The notes under the pieces were generated by a model that did not search any database, had not been told where the DNA came from, and saw only the letters and a list, made by a program, of their open reading frames with translations. The position numbers were made by a program, and so were the translations under genes. From Hyalella azteca (taxonomy: Eukaryota > Arthropoda > Malacostraca > Amphipoda > Hyalellidae), in contig NW_025936659.1 of assembly GCF_000764305.2 (NCBI RefSeq), forward strand, positions 124,001 to 188,000: a stretch of 64,000 nt of DNA. The letters run 5' to 3'. Shown piece after piece: positions 12,734-23,546 of the stretch. Within the stretch, counting starts at the first letter, position 1. The number at the start of each line of letters is the position of its first letter.

Positions 12734-13528
12734 CCGTAAAATGGGGTTACTTTGACCAGCGGGGTAACTTTGACAACTTTTCGTTTTTTTAACAAAAACC
12801 CCCAAAACTCAAAAACGATTCGACGTAGAAAAATTTTGTCAATGGCCATCAAAGGCCTAATACTGAGGCTACGTAACACAATAGAAAGATTTAAAAAGTT
12901 TGCATAAGTAATAGGTTAAAAAATTAAAAATGTGACCGATGAAAAAGAGCTATTATTTAAAGCCTGTTTTAAAGTTTTTTATTTTTTAAAGTTTTTTTAA
13001 AGCCCCTCCAATTTTTTTATTTTTTGGTAAAATAACTCCAGGTTTCGATGCATTGTAATAGAACTCTTCTAGTTACATATGCAAAAGACAAATTTTAGAA
13101 AAGTGTCATTGTTTGCAAATGGGGGGTGCCGCCCCCCAATGGGGTAACTTTGACCACCTAATGGCAGCCGTGACCTGGTAACATTGACTGGCTTGGAAAT
13201 TAAGTTAAAATTACCATAGGTACCTATATAACATATTTTATGTTTGATACACCTATTAATGTTTTTTTCTTCATGTTTCAGACTCTACAGAGTCTTATAT
13301 ATGGTAATTTTAACTTAATTTCCAAACCGGTTGAGCTGGGGTAACAAAGACCATCACTTTTTTTTAAATTACATCAAAACTATGAGAGGCAGGAGCCAGC
13401 AATTTATGGTGAGTAAAGCTAGAGTACAGACCTGTATTTTGCATGTTTCAATTTAAGTTTAACTTATCTAGTAAAAAAATGGCATCATTTTGAACAAAAA
13501 AAGTGGTCAAAGTTACCCCAGTTTACGG
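12734..13528. mobile_element. TIR element, 795 bp, TA-flanked
   Basis: The termini are inverted repeats: CCGTAAAATGGGGTTACTTT on the left and CCGTAAACTGGGGTAACTTT read inward from the right. TA dinucleotides flank both ends (12732-12733, 13529-13530), consistent with Tc1/mariner-type insertion, though a 'catc' direct repeat just outside leaves the duplication ambiguous. The word 'ggggtaactttgacca' occurs repeatedly inside, and an inner inverted repeat (ggaaattaagttaaaattac near 13195 with its complement near 13300) is visible. No transposase is encoded. Confidence 0.65.
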
Positions 13529-14445
13529 TACATCATTTACAATTTTACATGTAAGGAAGAGGGCTTTGGAGTACGGTTGGTAATGGACGAGTACACTCTG
13601 CAATCTGCATGCTTCGAACATTTCAAAATTTAGTTTTATTTCATGTGCCCTGGACTGCCTTGTTCCCAGGAGTAATTTGGGATGCTTTTCTCTTTGCTTC
13701 TGACTCCTTATGAATAGCATATGGAATTTTTTCAGAAGTGTTATACAATAGCCCTCAGCCAGTCAGCCATGCAGAGGCCTTTAAAATGAGCCCAAATTTG
13801 TTTATGAAATGTTTCATGGTAAGTAGTTATTAACAAAAAACTTTCAAAATCGTCCCTTATTACCCTGTTTGACAGTATATAAAACACATTGTATGAACTA
13901 GGAAGCAAGGTTGTTGCTTGATTTGACATGATCAGCTAGGCTCAAAATGTTGTCACTATTATTAAGGATTTCTTGCTAGTTGCTAGCTGTAGCTTAGCCA
14001 TCAAATTCAAAATTTCTTGCCAAAAAATAATTAAGAAAAAAAGTATAGATAAGCAAATGCATCTGTGATTCTCTCATCACCCAATCATTGAAAAAGTGGT
14101 AAGGAAAAAAAATTTTCATCAATTAAGTCAAAAAATATTTAAAACCATCATAAATCATATACGTACATGTTAATTAACTTAAACTGATTATATTGTTAAG
14201 ACTATTTAATACAACCATTTCAGACTTTTCACTTCAGACACTTCATTACAACTGCAAATAGTCTGAAATAGAGAGATTGCAGGCTGATTGCCAGTCTGCC
14301 AGATGAATCTTCTTGAATTGGCTCCTCTCATTTAGTTACTTTAGCTACGGTACTGCTTAGTTATACTTGAACTAATAATTTTGATTGAATTTACAGGTAA
14401 GGTTTTAGGTATAAAACACTTGGCATAAGTGACAATTGAGCGTAT

Positions 14446-14482
14446 TGATATGACTTGCAGTCTTGCACTGCAAGTCATATCA
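14446..14482. repeat. Perfect 16-bp stem hairpin
   Basis: tgatatgacttgcagt (14446-14461) is exactly complementary to 14467-14482, with a 5-nt loop. There is no neighbouring gene to explain it. It could be a remnant of a palindromic repeat or a small structured RNA; nothing in the context favours either. Confidence 0.6.
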
Positions 14483-15711
14483 GTATAATAATATTGTTGT
14501 GGGAAGCCCATTCAGTGATACTGCAAGGAAGTAGGATTTCCTACTAGGGGTCCTGCAACCCCCCTCTCCTGAGATGCAATGTCATGTCTCATGTGAAATT
14601 AAAGTATGAAATTAAATCAAAAGTATGTATCAATTTCAGTGCTGACATCATAGTAAACTGCTCACTATTTGATATGCATCACTAACTTAATCACATTAAA
14701 GTTAATGTAACTGATATTTTTTATGGATTAGTGCACTCCTTAGGTTTAACATGTTACCGGTAATCTTTCTTTTATTTTCAGACTGGGTAAAGCAGGCAAC
14801 TTGAAAATACCATTATACGATGTTATACACCTCCGTGCCTATGTTTTGTGCTTGTTCTTTTCTTCTCTGTTCACTGTATATACCTAGTTCTTTTTGTTGT
14901 ATTGTTCAATAAATTGTTAAATAAACACAAGGAAAATTCTAATAAAGAGGTGGTTTGGGATGGTTGTAGGGGAGGTGGAGATCATCACCAATTCCTTGTT
15001 TTCTTGACACCCTTGCAGCAAACACCCTCAGGCCCAAAACGTGGCTGGTAGCACAATAAATATAGTTCTACAACAATATCAATAGCTGCATAATCTGCAT
15101 TGCATTGGCCACCACTACCAGAATCCAGTATTCAATAATAATATATATTTAAAAATTACTTTGTAAAGACAACACTTCTGAAAATCCAGTGTCTCCAATG
15201 TAAAGCATGTACAATGAATTTCTAATTTTAATTTTGACTCGTAAAAAAATTAATTTTTAAATTATTTTAATACATAAAAGAAATATACTTTCAAATTATT
15301 TATTCTGTCAATTGATTCATGCATTGTCTCCTACTTCACGCAAGTCTGCAAATTTCAGATAGATTTGAGTCATTGGAAAGTTAGAAGTGTGTCAAATATC
15401 GATTATAAGATTTGTAGCAGACAAAATTAATTTTTTAAATTTTGTTAATATTGAAAAAAATGTTAATTTTTGAAACTATTCATTCTGTCAATTGATTCAT
15501 GCATTATCTTCAACTTTACGCAAGTGTGCAAAATTACAGATTGATTGCAGAGGTAGAAGTGTGTTAAAAATTGATTAGCTATAAGATTTGTAGCAGACAG
15601 ACAGACAGACAAACAAACAACAAGAAGTGAAGTTAAGAGAAGTGTTGTAAAAACAATGTAGTTGTAGCAGACATTCAGCCAAGTCCATCATACATGATTC
15701 TGCTCCCTTAA

Positions 15712-16846
15712 CCCTTTACCGCCAAATCGGACTTGCAAGTCGCCTTTAAAAAAACACCGGTTTTTTAATCATTTCTTGTTTTCTTTCATTTTTCGAAAAA
15801 CTCTCTCACAAAAACAAAAAGTTTTAGATTTATTTTTTACATTACATTACACTAAGTTTCAAAGTTACCTGTCCGTAAATAACCGAAATAAAATTTCCAA
15901 TTTCTTGTGGAAATTTTATTTCGGTTATTTACAGACGGATCACTTTGAAACTTGGTACACATATGTAAAAGATAAATCTAAGACTTTTTTTGTGTGAATT
16001 TAAAAAAAAAATGAAAGAAAATGTGAAATTCTTAGAAAACAGCCAAAAAGAGGGTACTGTAGAAATCTATCTCCTAGGATTTTCAAGCTACAACATCAAG
16101 AAGGACGAGACGCATATCATTTAATGCGTAAGGACCATATCGATTGGTCCTTGTTGTTTTTCAAAATTCTAGTTTTTGTGGCTGAGGTGGGCATTTTTCA
16201 AAAAAATTGTGATTTCCCCCTCACCCTTCCAAATTCCTCCCCCACTTTTTTCAAAATATTTTCAAAACTATAACGAAATTGAAAAAAGCTACAACTAATC
16301 TTTAGATCTTTTATTTGCAAATCGAAGGGTATATCTCTCATTGCTCTAGCTTAAAAACTCTAAGAGGAGATAGGTTTGCAGTGACAATAACTCAATAAGT
16401 GTGGATGTTCAGTAGAGCGCGGCAAAGTCCCAAGCACCTCAAAATAGGCATTCAAGGTGGCACGGATAGAAGACTAGACGTTACTGGAGCTGAAATTCAG
16501 TCAAGGATGGTGGGAACGACTGCATGACCACATGACTCGGCTTGGCATGAGGCTGAGCCCATGAGCACCATCCCACACGACAGCAGCCGAGCCAGGTAAC
16601 TAAAGATCAGCATCTTCAGATCGTCTATTTATGTGCCCGGCCAGTAATTTTTGGCCATATTAAATGTGAAAGAACTCACCCAGCTCCCACCCTTAACCCT
16701 TTTCTGAACTGTTGTAAAGGCATAAATCAATGTACAGAGATGATTTTGGTCCCACTGGATAGCAGGTTAGAATGACAGCTGGTGAGACTAAAAACCGGAA
16801 AAGTGAAATTTGCGATTTTTGACCAGGAAATTCAGGCAGTAAAGGG
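15712..16846. mobile_element. piggyBac-like non-autonomous element (TTAA-flanked)
   Basis: TTAA at 15708-15711 and 16847-16850 flanks termini CCCTTTACCGCC (left) and, inverted on the right, CCCTTTACTGCC. TTAA duplication plus a CCCTTT terminus is characteristic of piggyBac-type elements. The 1135-bp interior has no transposase. It includes a strong hairpin at about 15870-15932 and the second copy of the dispersed repeat (15913-16345) also found at 636-1105. Confidence 0.6.
15913..16345. repeat. Dispersed repeat, copy B
   Basis: Homologous by eye to 636-1105 in the same orientation, with shared words such as 'ggatcactttgaaacttgg' and 'cctaggattttcaagcta'. It is nested in the TTAA-flanked element. 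Confidence 0.6.
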
Positions 16847-16859
16847 TTAAACAGAATCT

Positions 16860-18275
16860 GCAGTGGTGTGCATCTTGTTGAACTCTTATTGGTTTGGTGG
16901 GAGTGCACTTAGTGCAGCTGTGCACCACCAATTGTCTGTGCACCACCAATTGTGTGCACCAATAAGCCCTGAATCGAATGCCTTGCATCTCTCCGGAGTC
17001 CGGACATCCACCAATCAGCCGTGCACCACTCGGTTCTGTCCTCTTCTGGCCTTGACAGCCATCTGCCGACTGCCGTGCACCACCAGGCTCAGGCTGCAGA
17101 TCGAATCTGACTTCTGGGCATTGTTAAATTACGTAATTTTACGTTCAATGCATCTGAGGTTAGGTTTCAGATAGCATAGTTCTGTTCCAAAATTTATCGT
17201 CCTTTGACAAGTGGCCAATCGACCAAGGGCTGGTTTGACCCACGGCCTAGTCTTACGCTTATGGCTTACCTAGTCTACCTAGATATCACACTCAGGATGA
17301 TGTATGTTTTCAGTGAATTTTCCCGCGCATTTTCACTTTTTTTAAGCTATTGCTGTGCACAGTTGGCGCAATGTAATGAAAATTGATTCTCTTCGCGCAC
17401 GTGTTTGCGCAATCCCTGCCATCAATTCTACGTCGCGCTGCCGCGCACAAGCAGTTTGTGGAGAAACAGACGTAATACTCACATTACTCAGTACAGTATG
17501 CCTTTAATTATCTTTCAATAATATATGATTTTTCTTGATACGGAAATTTGGTGAATGAGAAATTTAGAAATTTATTTTAGAAGAAATTTTCTCCAAAGTC
17601 ATATGGCAACACTGAACACCATCTGTTTACATTTCGTATGTATAATAGCCGCAGTTTACGATTACCGTACGTTCCGTATCCGACAAGGCGGACAAGTGGA
17701 AGAGTCAGAAGTAACCCGGCATGGTGGCAGGGAATTATTGTGAGTACTTATCGGTCCACCGCCATGCGTCGGTCTTAACCCTTAGCAAGGCCCCATGCCC
17801 TTGGCCCTTGGGCCCCTCTTGCAAGTTGTAATGGTCTAAACTCAACAGTTCGACCCCATCCCCATGGTCTCATCATAACTCCCTTTAGAAATATGTGGAG
17901 TTTCGAAATTGATAGTAATAAATCAATAAATATATATTATTTGAACTGGGAAATTCCTTAGTTACTTACGTTGGTTCCACAATGATATCAATGACGTAAA
18001 AAATTACAATGACATTGGTTAAGCCTCACTGCCTCAGCCATGATTCTAGCTTTGCTAAGTCCTTACACTCTTACCTCGTAATTCATGATGTTAGAACTTC
18101 AATATTCAAATGTTGAATATCTGTCAAGTGTCAATATCACAATCAAGATTATTTCACAATCAGAAATATGTTATAATATCACAATCGAAAATATTATTCA
18201 CAAATAACCATCCATTTCAATGCCGAACTGGACTCCCATCTTCACGCTAGCCATATGTTTACATACGTCACAAAC
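16860..18275. other. Non-coding, no gene seen
   Basis: No spliceable or conserved reading frame. A short direct repeat of 'gtgcaccaccaattgt' lies around 16920-16960. Confidence 0.3.
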
Positions 18276-18573
18276 NNNNNNNNNNNNNNNNNNNNNNNNN
18301 NNNNNNNNNNNNNNNNNNNNNNNNNNNNNNNNNNNNNNNNNNNNNNNNNNNNNNNNNNNNNNNNNNNNNNNNNNNNNNNNNNNNNNNNNNNNNNNNNNNN
18401 NNNNNNNNNNNNNNNNNNNNNNNNNNNNNNNNNNNNNNNNNNNNNNNNNNNNNNNNNNNNNNNNNNNNNNNNNNNNNNNNNNNNNNNNNNNNNNNNNNNN
18501 NNNNNNNNNNNNNNNNNNNNNNNNNNNNNNNNNNNNNNNNNNNNNNNNNNNNNNNNNNNNNNNNNNNNNNNNN
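18276..18573. other. Assembly gap (298 N)
   Basis: A run of unknown bases. Reading frames spanning it are meaningless. Confidence 0.99.
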
Positions 18574-18884
18574 CGCAATACGACTCACCACGTGTCGGAT
18601 GTTGCCACACAAAGTGACGGAATATAGGGATTTGGTAGGTTTCCATTCTAAAGGCTTTTTAATAAATATGGCAACATTTTGTGACGTTTCATCGTTGCTG
18701 ACGCGTAGTGAAGTGTTTTGAGAGTCATGTGAAGGCAACAGAACTTACGTAACGCATACGGTTTTTTTTTTATAGTTTTTCATTTCTCGATGCATCCTTA
18801 AAGTGTCGGAATATACCGCGTTTACCCTATATGATATTTGAGCCACGATATTTCAGACAAAAATAGGACTTTTCCAGAGCCTGG

Positions 18885-19084
18885 ACATAGTGACAAACCA
18901 GAGATTTTTTAGAATCAGTTCATTTTTAATTTCCTCATTTACTCAAGATTTTAACAGATTTCTTATGTATGATAATTCTGGTATCCATAGTGACAAACCA
19001 GAGATTTTTTAGAATCAGTTCATTTTTAATTTCCTCATTTACTCAAGATTGTAGCCAATTTCTTAAGTATGATAATGCTGGTAT
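18885..19084. repeat. Two tandem 100-bp copies
   Basis: The segment beginning 'catagtgacaaaccagag' at about 18887 recurs exactly 100 bp later, with few differences over the whole unit. No coding content is seen. Confidence 0.8.
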
Positions 19085-19896
19085 CCATGATACTTAACTG
19101 AGTTTACTGGTATACTTATAGGCCAAGGCCTAGGACTCAAAAATTAACTTGAGTCTTTGAGACAGAGTCTAAAAAACTCTCTGGCAGACTCTGCTTTGCC
19201 ACTATGCATCCAGGGCAGTGGTGGTCTTCACTCTTCAGCAAGCTACTCGGTTTGGTCACTTTACTCACTTAGGTGGCATGATTTCTTATTAGGCCTACTC
19301 AAGTTTTATTGAAGGTTAATTTGTTCATTTTGTTGTGTTCAACTTAGAGACAAATTGTCAATAAATTACTAGCTGTTATTTAGTCTAATTAAAATTCAAG
19401 TGATTCAACTTTCCTTCCTTTAAGTGCAACTCTAATTCCTCCTATTTTCCATTCTCTATCTTAAATAATATTTTTGGAACGAAAAACCGACCAAGGTCCA
19501 AGGGCAAGGACGATCAAAATTAATATGTTAACCATCATTTCTTCAATTTCAGTATTTCACCGTGCTTGGGCATTTTAGCGGTTTGTTGTTGTATAATTTT
19601 GCTGATTTTAACTATTTCTGTATATTAGATATAAATCAAATATTTGTCGTCAAAAGTCGAAGAATGGGCAGAACAACTTACACACATCCGATATCGTCCG
19701 GAGCTTTCGAATGTCCTCGCAATGGGACGACTGAAATAACCCAGCATTGCCCAATACCAGCATAATTTTCATACTTCACCCCGTGCGCAAGCATGCTGCA
19801 GAGCAAATTAGCCAACAAATGGTCGTAACCCACACGCTAAACCCCAAAATATTTCTATTCCATGCAGCCTAGCCCCTTCCCCACTTTCGATAAAGA

Positions 19897-20077
19897 ACGC
19901 CCTGCGCCACACTGCTACCTCTCCAGCCTGTCCGTTCTTCTGGAGGCTAAACCTCCACGCTTACCCCCTGCTCCCCCTCCTTTCGGTACGCCCTGCGCCA
20001 CACTGCTACCTCTCCAGCCTGTCCGTTCTTCTGGAGGCTAAACCTCCACGCTTACCCCTGCTCCCCCTCCTTTCGGT
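19897..20077. repeat. Two tandem ~91-bp GC-rich copies
   Basis: The segment 'acgccctgcgccacactgct' at 19897 recurs at 19988; the copies are nearly identical apart from one C in a C run. They are followed near 20105 by two CCTAA units, the complement of the arthropod telomeric motif. Confidence 0.85.
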
Positions 20078-20920
20078 ACCAGCTTGCGGAAGAAGTTTAA
20101 CCAAACCTAACCTAACCCCTTCGCGGTATCGCGGAAAGGTGGAGAGAATGGGGTAAGTGTGGAGGTAGAAGATGCTGGTGAGTGGTGAGCGTTAGGGCTG
20201 GGCTTACGCCTGCGAAGTGGGTAAGGTGATGCAACAGTCCGGTGCGGTCTGCGGACCCTGTTGCTTACGGCATTTGTAAGAAGTGATGGTATGGGCTTAA
20301 ATCATTGGTGTAGGAGCTATTGGGCGTAATCCGTTCGTAGTATCAGTTTGTGGGATGAGGCATTGCTTGTTTCAAGCTAGTGTGGCGAGATGAGGCAAGT
20401 AAGAACAGCTGCATAGGTATTAGACTGACTATTTCTATTGCATGTAGAGGGTTGGCATTGGCTTTTGGGCTGATTTAAGAGTCAAATTTTTGGGCTACGG
20501 CAGCGCTCCCCTAGCAATCCTGCTGCAATATCTATCTGCGGACTGCGGAATGCTCTACGCAGTACGCATATGGGCTTATTCTATATTGTAATTTTTTTTT
20601 TAATTTCTGTGAACCGATAACGAAGTAGGTCTCCAAAACGTGTGCCATGAAGATATTGTGAATTTACGTGCCATATTCTTTGTTTTTGATTTTGTTGTTC
20701 TTCTAGCAGACTAATGGCATAAGTAGTTGCAAGAGAATTTACCTGATTTCATTTCTATACATGATCAGCAAAGAAAATGCAATGACAGTTGTTGCCAACT
20801 CCAGCATACTACACAGTCACTGATTCGTATGATGGCGCAACAAAATTTTTAGTCCTCTTCCTGAACTTTTGATAATTTTGATATCGATTTTTTTTTTCAA
20901 ACATATATAGTTATATATAT

Positions 20921-22640
20921 ATGTTTGATTGAAGACCAGAGCGTACTTTTTATTTACAACTTTCTTATTGTTTTTTTTTCGAAAAGCCGAACGAAATTTC
21001 TTGCATGTGCTTGGAGATCAAAAAGCAGGTTACCAAATGATATTTTACTACGATGCGACGTTTCGAATATATGAGTAAGTTATTAAAAAATCAAGTGACG
21101 AGTTATTACAACGCTCAAACTTGAAATTTTGACATGACATAAGTTCATACAGAAAGTATCGTAGATACGGTTTAAAATCGAAAATCAAATTAATCTGAGA
21201 ATAATTTCAACGTCCTGACGAATCCGGTGGTTTGGAAATTGATAGCAGGAGACTCGCCCTTCTTCTCCTCCGCTAGGGAGCGCAGCCGTGAGTAACGAAA
21301 TTGACTCGTAAACAGGCCCTGGGCCCAACGCCAACCATCAGCATGCAATATCTACACATAGCCTCAGATCAATGAGCTGTGGGTAACTCCGGCTAACAGT
21401 AAATCTGCTTTGCACAACACAGCCACTGCTTCACAGCACCGGAGCCCAACTGGCCGGAGCGCAACAGGCCCTACCGCAACAGGCGGCGCAGGTTAGGTTA
21501 GGTTACGTTAGGAGTAGCTGTTGCGGTAGGGCCTGTTGCACCCCGGCCAGTTGTGCTCCGGCCTGTATGCGCTCCGGCCTGTGACTGAACGGTGCTGTTG
21601 TGGTGGGCGCTTTGTGTCAAAAGCAGTCAAGATGTCCGGCTGCGTTACGCTCGGGAAGGTATATGAATCGCACTGTGGACTTGGGTTATGCTGACCTCTA
21701 GCTATACACCCCTCCGCTGTCGACAGTCTTGTAGCGTCGGGGCACCGCATGACGATGCTGGTGCAGGCCTCCAACGTGGCACGGATGATGGTCTCGTTGT
21801 GGGCCTCCCGCATATGATTCTTTGGTCGTCCAGCTTGCAGATGGCATGTGAGTCTGCGGCTCAATGTCGTGCTGGTCAAACCAATGTAATTTACATTTTG
21901 GAGAAGTCTACAACCTTCTTCCAAGCAGGAAAATTTGTAAATGAGATTAGTTTCTTGCAGCGGTCCGGACCTTTTACATGGATTGTTTTTCTTTATTAAA
22001 TTCTTGATCTTTTTATGTCTGTAGTAAATCAAAAGTTGTATTCGGTCAGTTACTGTTGTGCAGCTGATGTTATTTTGCACAATTGAATTGAGGACTCGTT
22101 CGTCAGTCTTATGACCGCTGTTCATTCGATAGTAAATTCTGGTGACGCAACCTCTTGATGTGGATTCATCTGTTCAGTTTTGCCGTGCTCTGATATTTGA
22201 ACTTTCTTTGTCAATAGTTTTGTTAGCGTAACCGTTGTTGACAAGAATTTGTTTGCAGGTCACGAGCGGATGTACAGGTCTTGAACGCTCGATGTATGAG
22301 GGCGCGTATGGTGCTGATTTTGTAGCGTTGGGAACATTCTCTTTCTTGGTTCAGGACCTTTTCGACGTCTGTAGGTTTCCGATGAACTTAGTTAAGAACG
22401 AATTATTATCGTCTTGCACCAGTATGTCCAGAAAACGCAACGTGTGATTCATGCAACGTGTGAGGCAACGTGATACATGCAAGTTTGATTAAAGACCAGA
22501 TCATGCTTTTTAATTATAATCTTCTTATTCGTTTTTTTCAATTAGTGGAACAAAATTTTTTGCTGGCGCCGGGAGATCAAAAAGCAGGGTTAACAAATGA
22601 CATTTTAATGGATTGCGACGTTTCGAAAATACAATTTTCA
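20921..22640 (-). mobile_element. Truncated Penelope-like retroelement (RT remnant plus GIY-YIG endonuclease)
   Basis: Minus-strand translation of about 22450-22150 gives LRFLDILVQ and then, after a frameshift, KPTDVEKVLNQE and STIRALIHRAFKTC. This matches the end of a Penelope-type reverse transcriptase. From about 22125 to 21560 the frame reads YKFSCLEEGC, NYIGLTSTTLSRRL, CHLQAGRPKNHM, a GIY-YIG endonuclease as in canonical Penelope elements. The unit is flanked by similar ~140-bp repeats at about 20921-21065 and 22480-22640 (both hold gaagaccaga-like and 'agatcaaaaagcagg' words and 'gcgacgtttcg'), consistent with Penelope pseudo-LTRs. The RT is 5'-truncated and frameshifted, so the copy is dead. 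A TTAGG-like run (ggttaggttaggtta) and an inverted repeat lie at 21440-21560. Confidence 0.75.
21508..22125 (-). pseudogene. Penelope GIY-YIG endonuclease fragment
   Basis: A 205-residue open frame. Residues ~60-120 carry the CLEEGC cysteine pair upstream of NYIGLTSTTLSRRLTCHLQ, where the YIG and the invariant-type arginine of the nuclease can be seen. The last ~50 residues run into an inverted repeat and are probably not original protein. It belongs to the surrounding Penelope-like element. Confidence 0.7.
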
Positions 22641-23546
22641 CTCTGACTTTAGGGGCTCTATCGCCCCTAAAATATTGTTAAGCTCTGTAAATAATTTCAG
22701 GTTGATCCATTAAAATTATTAATAATTTTTATAAAATTGCCGACATATTCAATATACTTTGGCCTGAATATAAGTTTAAATAAATAATCGTACAACCAGT
22801 CATTACTGCCTTGAATGTAGTAGTAAATCGTTGGGGACTTAGAACCTTATCCTTAAAACCGAGTGACGCCCTTATTATCCTTTTATCACATCCTTTTCTA
22901 AGGGCGTCATATATATAGATATTATCACATCCTTTTTTCAATAATAACTAATACCAATAGTAAAATAACCAATTAATAATAATAATGACAATTATATGTA
23001 GCCTGCGCTCACTCCAGCTACTCATAAACGGATAAATCACACTCCCTCCAAAGTGTCTGCCGTCCGCACATGTCTTCCAAAGTGAGTTACAGTTAGTCGC
23101 TTCATTTACTCTATAAAATAGCAAGCTTCATTTACGAAACATTTCCCTGCTCTTGTTTCGTTAACCGGTAATCGCCTCGACACTTTGGATGGTACGAACG
23201 GCTTGATGTTGTTAAATATTGTGATCGTAGATTATTATCTTCTTCTACGATGCAGACATCCTTTGTCTTAAAATTTGACTAACGACGTTATGTATTTTAT
23301 TTATAAATTAATAACAAAAAGATGTAAATTATAAGAATCAGTCATATAAATCGGTAAGTAATAAATTTTACTTCATTTTCACTCGAAAATGTATTCTTTA
23401 TATTAGAAAAATCCATTATCTCCTATAGGGTCACCGCTTATTGAAGCTTCAAACCTCGTCTATTGTTACTAAGTCTACCACTACCCTTATTTAGTTGACG
23501 TCTCGTTGACTATACCTTGAATGTCTATATTTTTATCCATTTTAAT
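22641..23546. other. Non-coding 3' flank of the guanylate cyclase gene
   Basis: No exon seen. An AATAAA on the minus strand at 23301-23296, about 246 nt after the guanylate cyclase stop, is a candidate poly(A) signal. A hairpin built on gacgccctta lies near 22865-22910, and a similar one near 40187. Confidence 0.35.

Noticed and set aside
18198..18738. Frames made mainly of X
   Set aside because: They run through the assembly gap.
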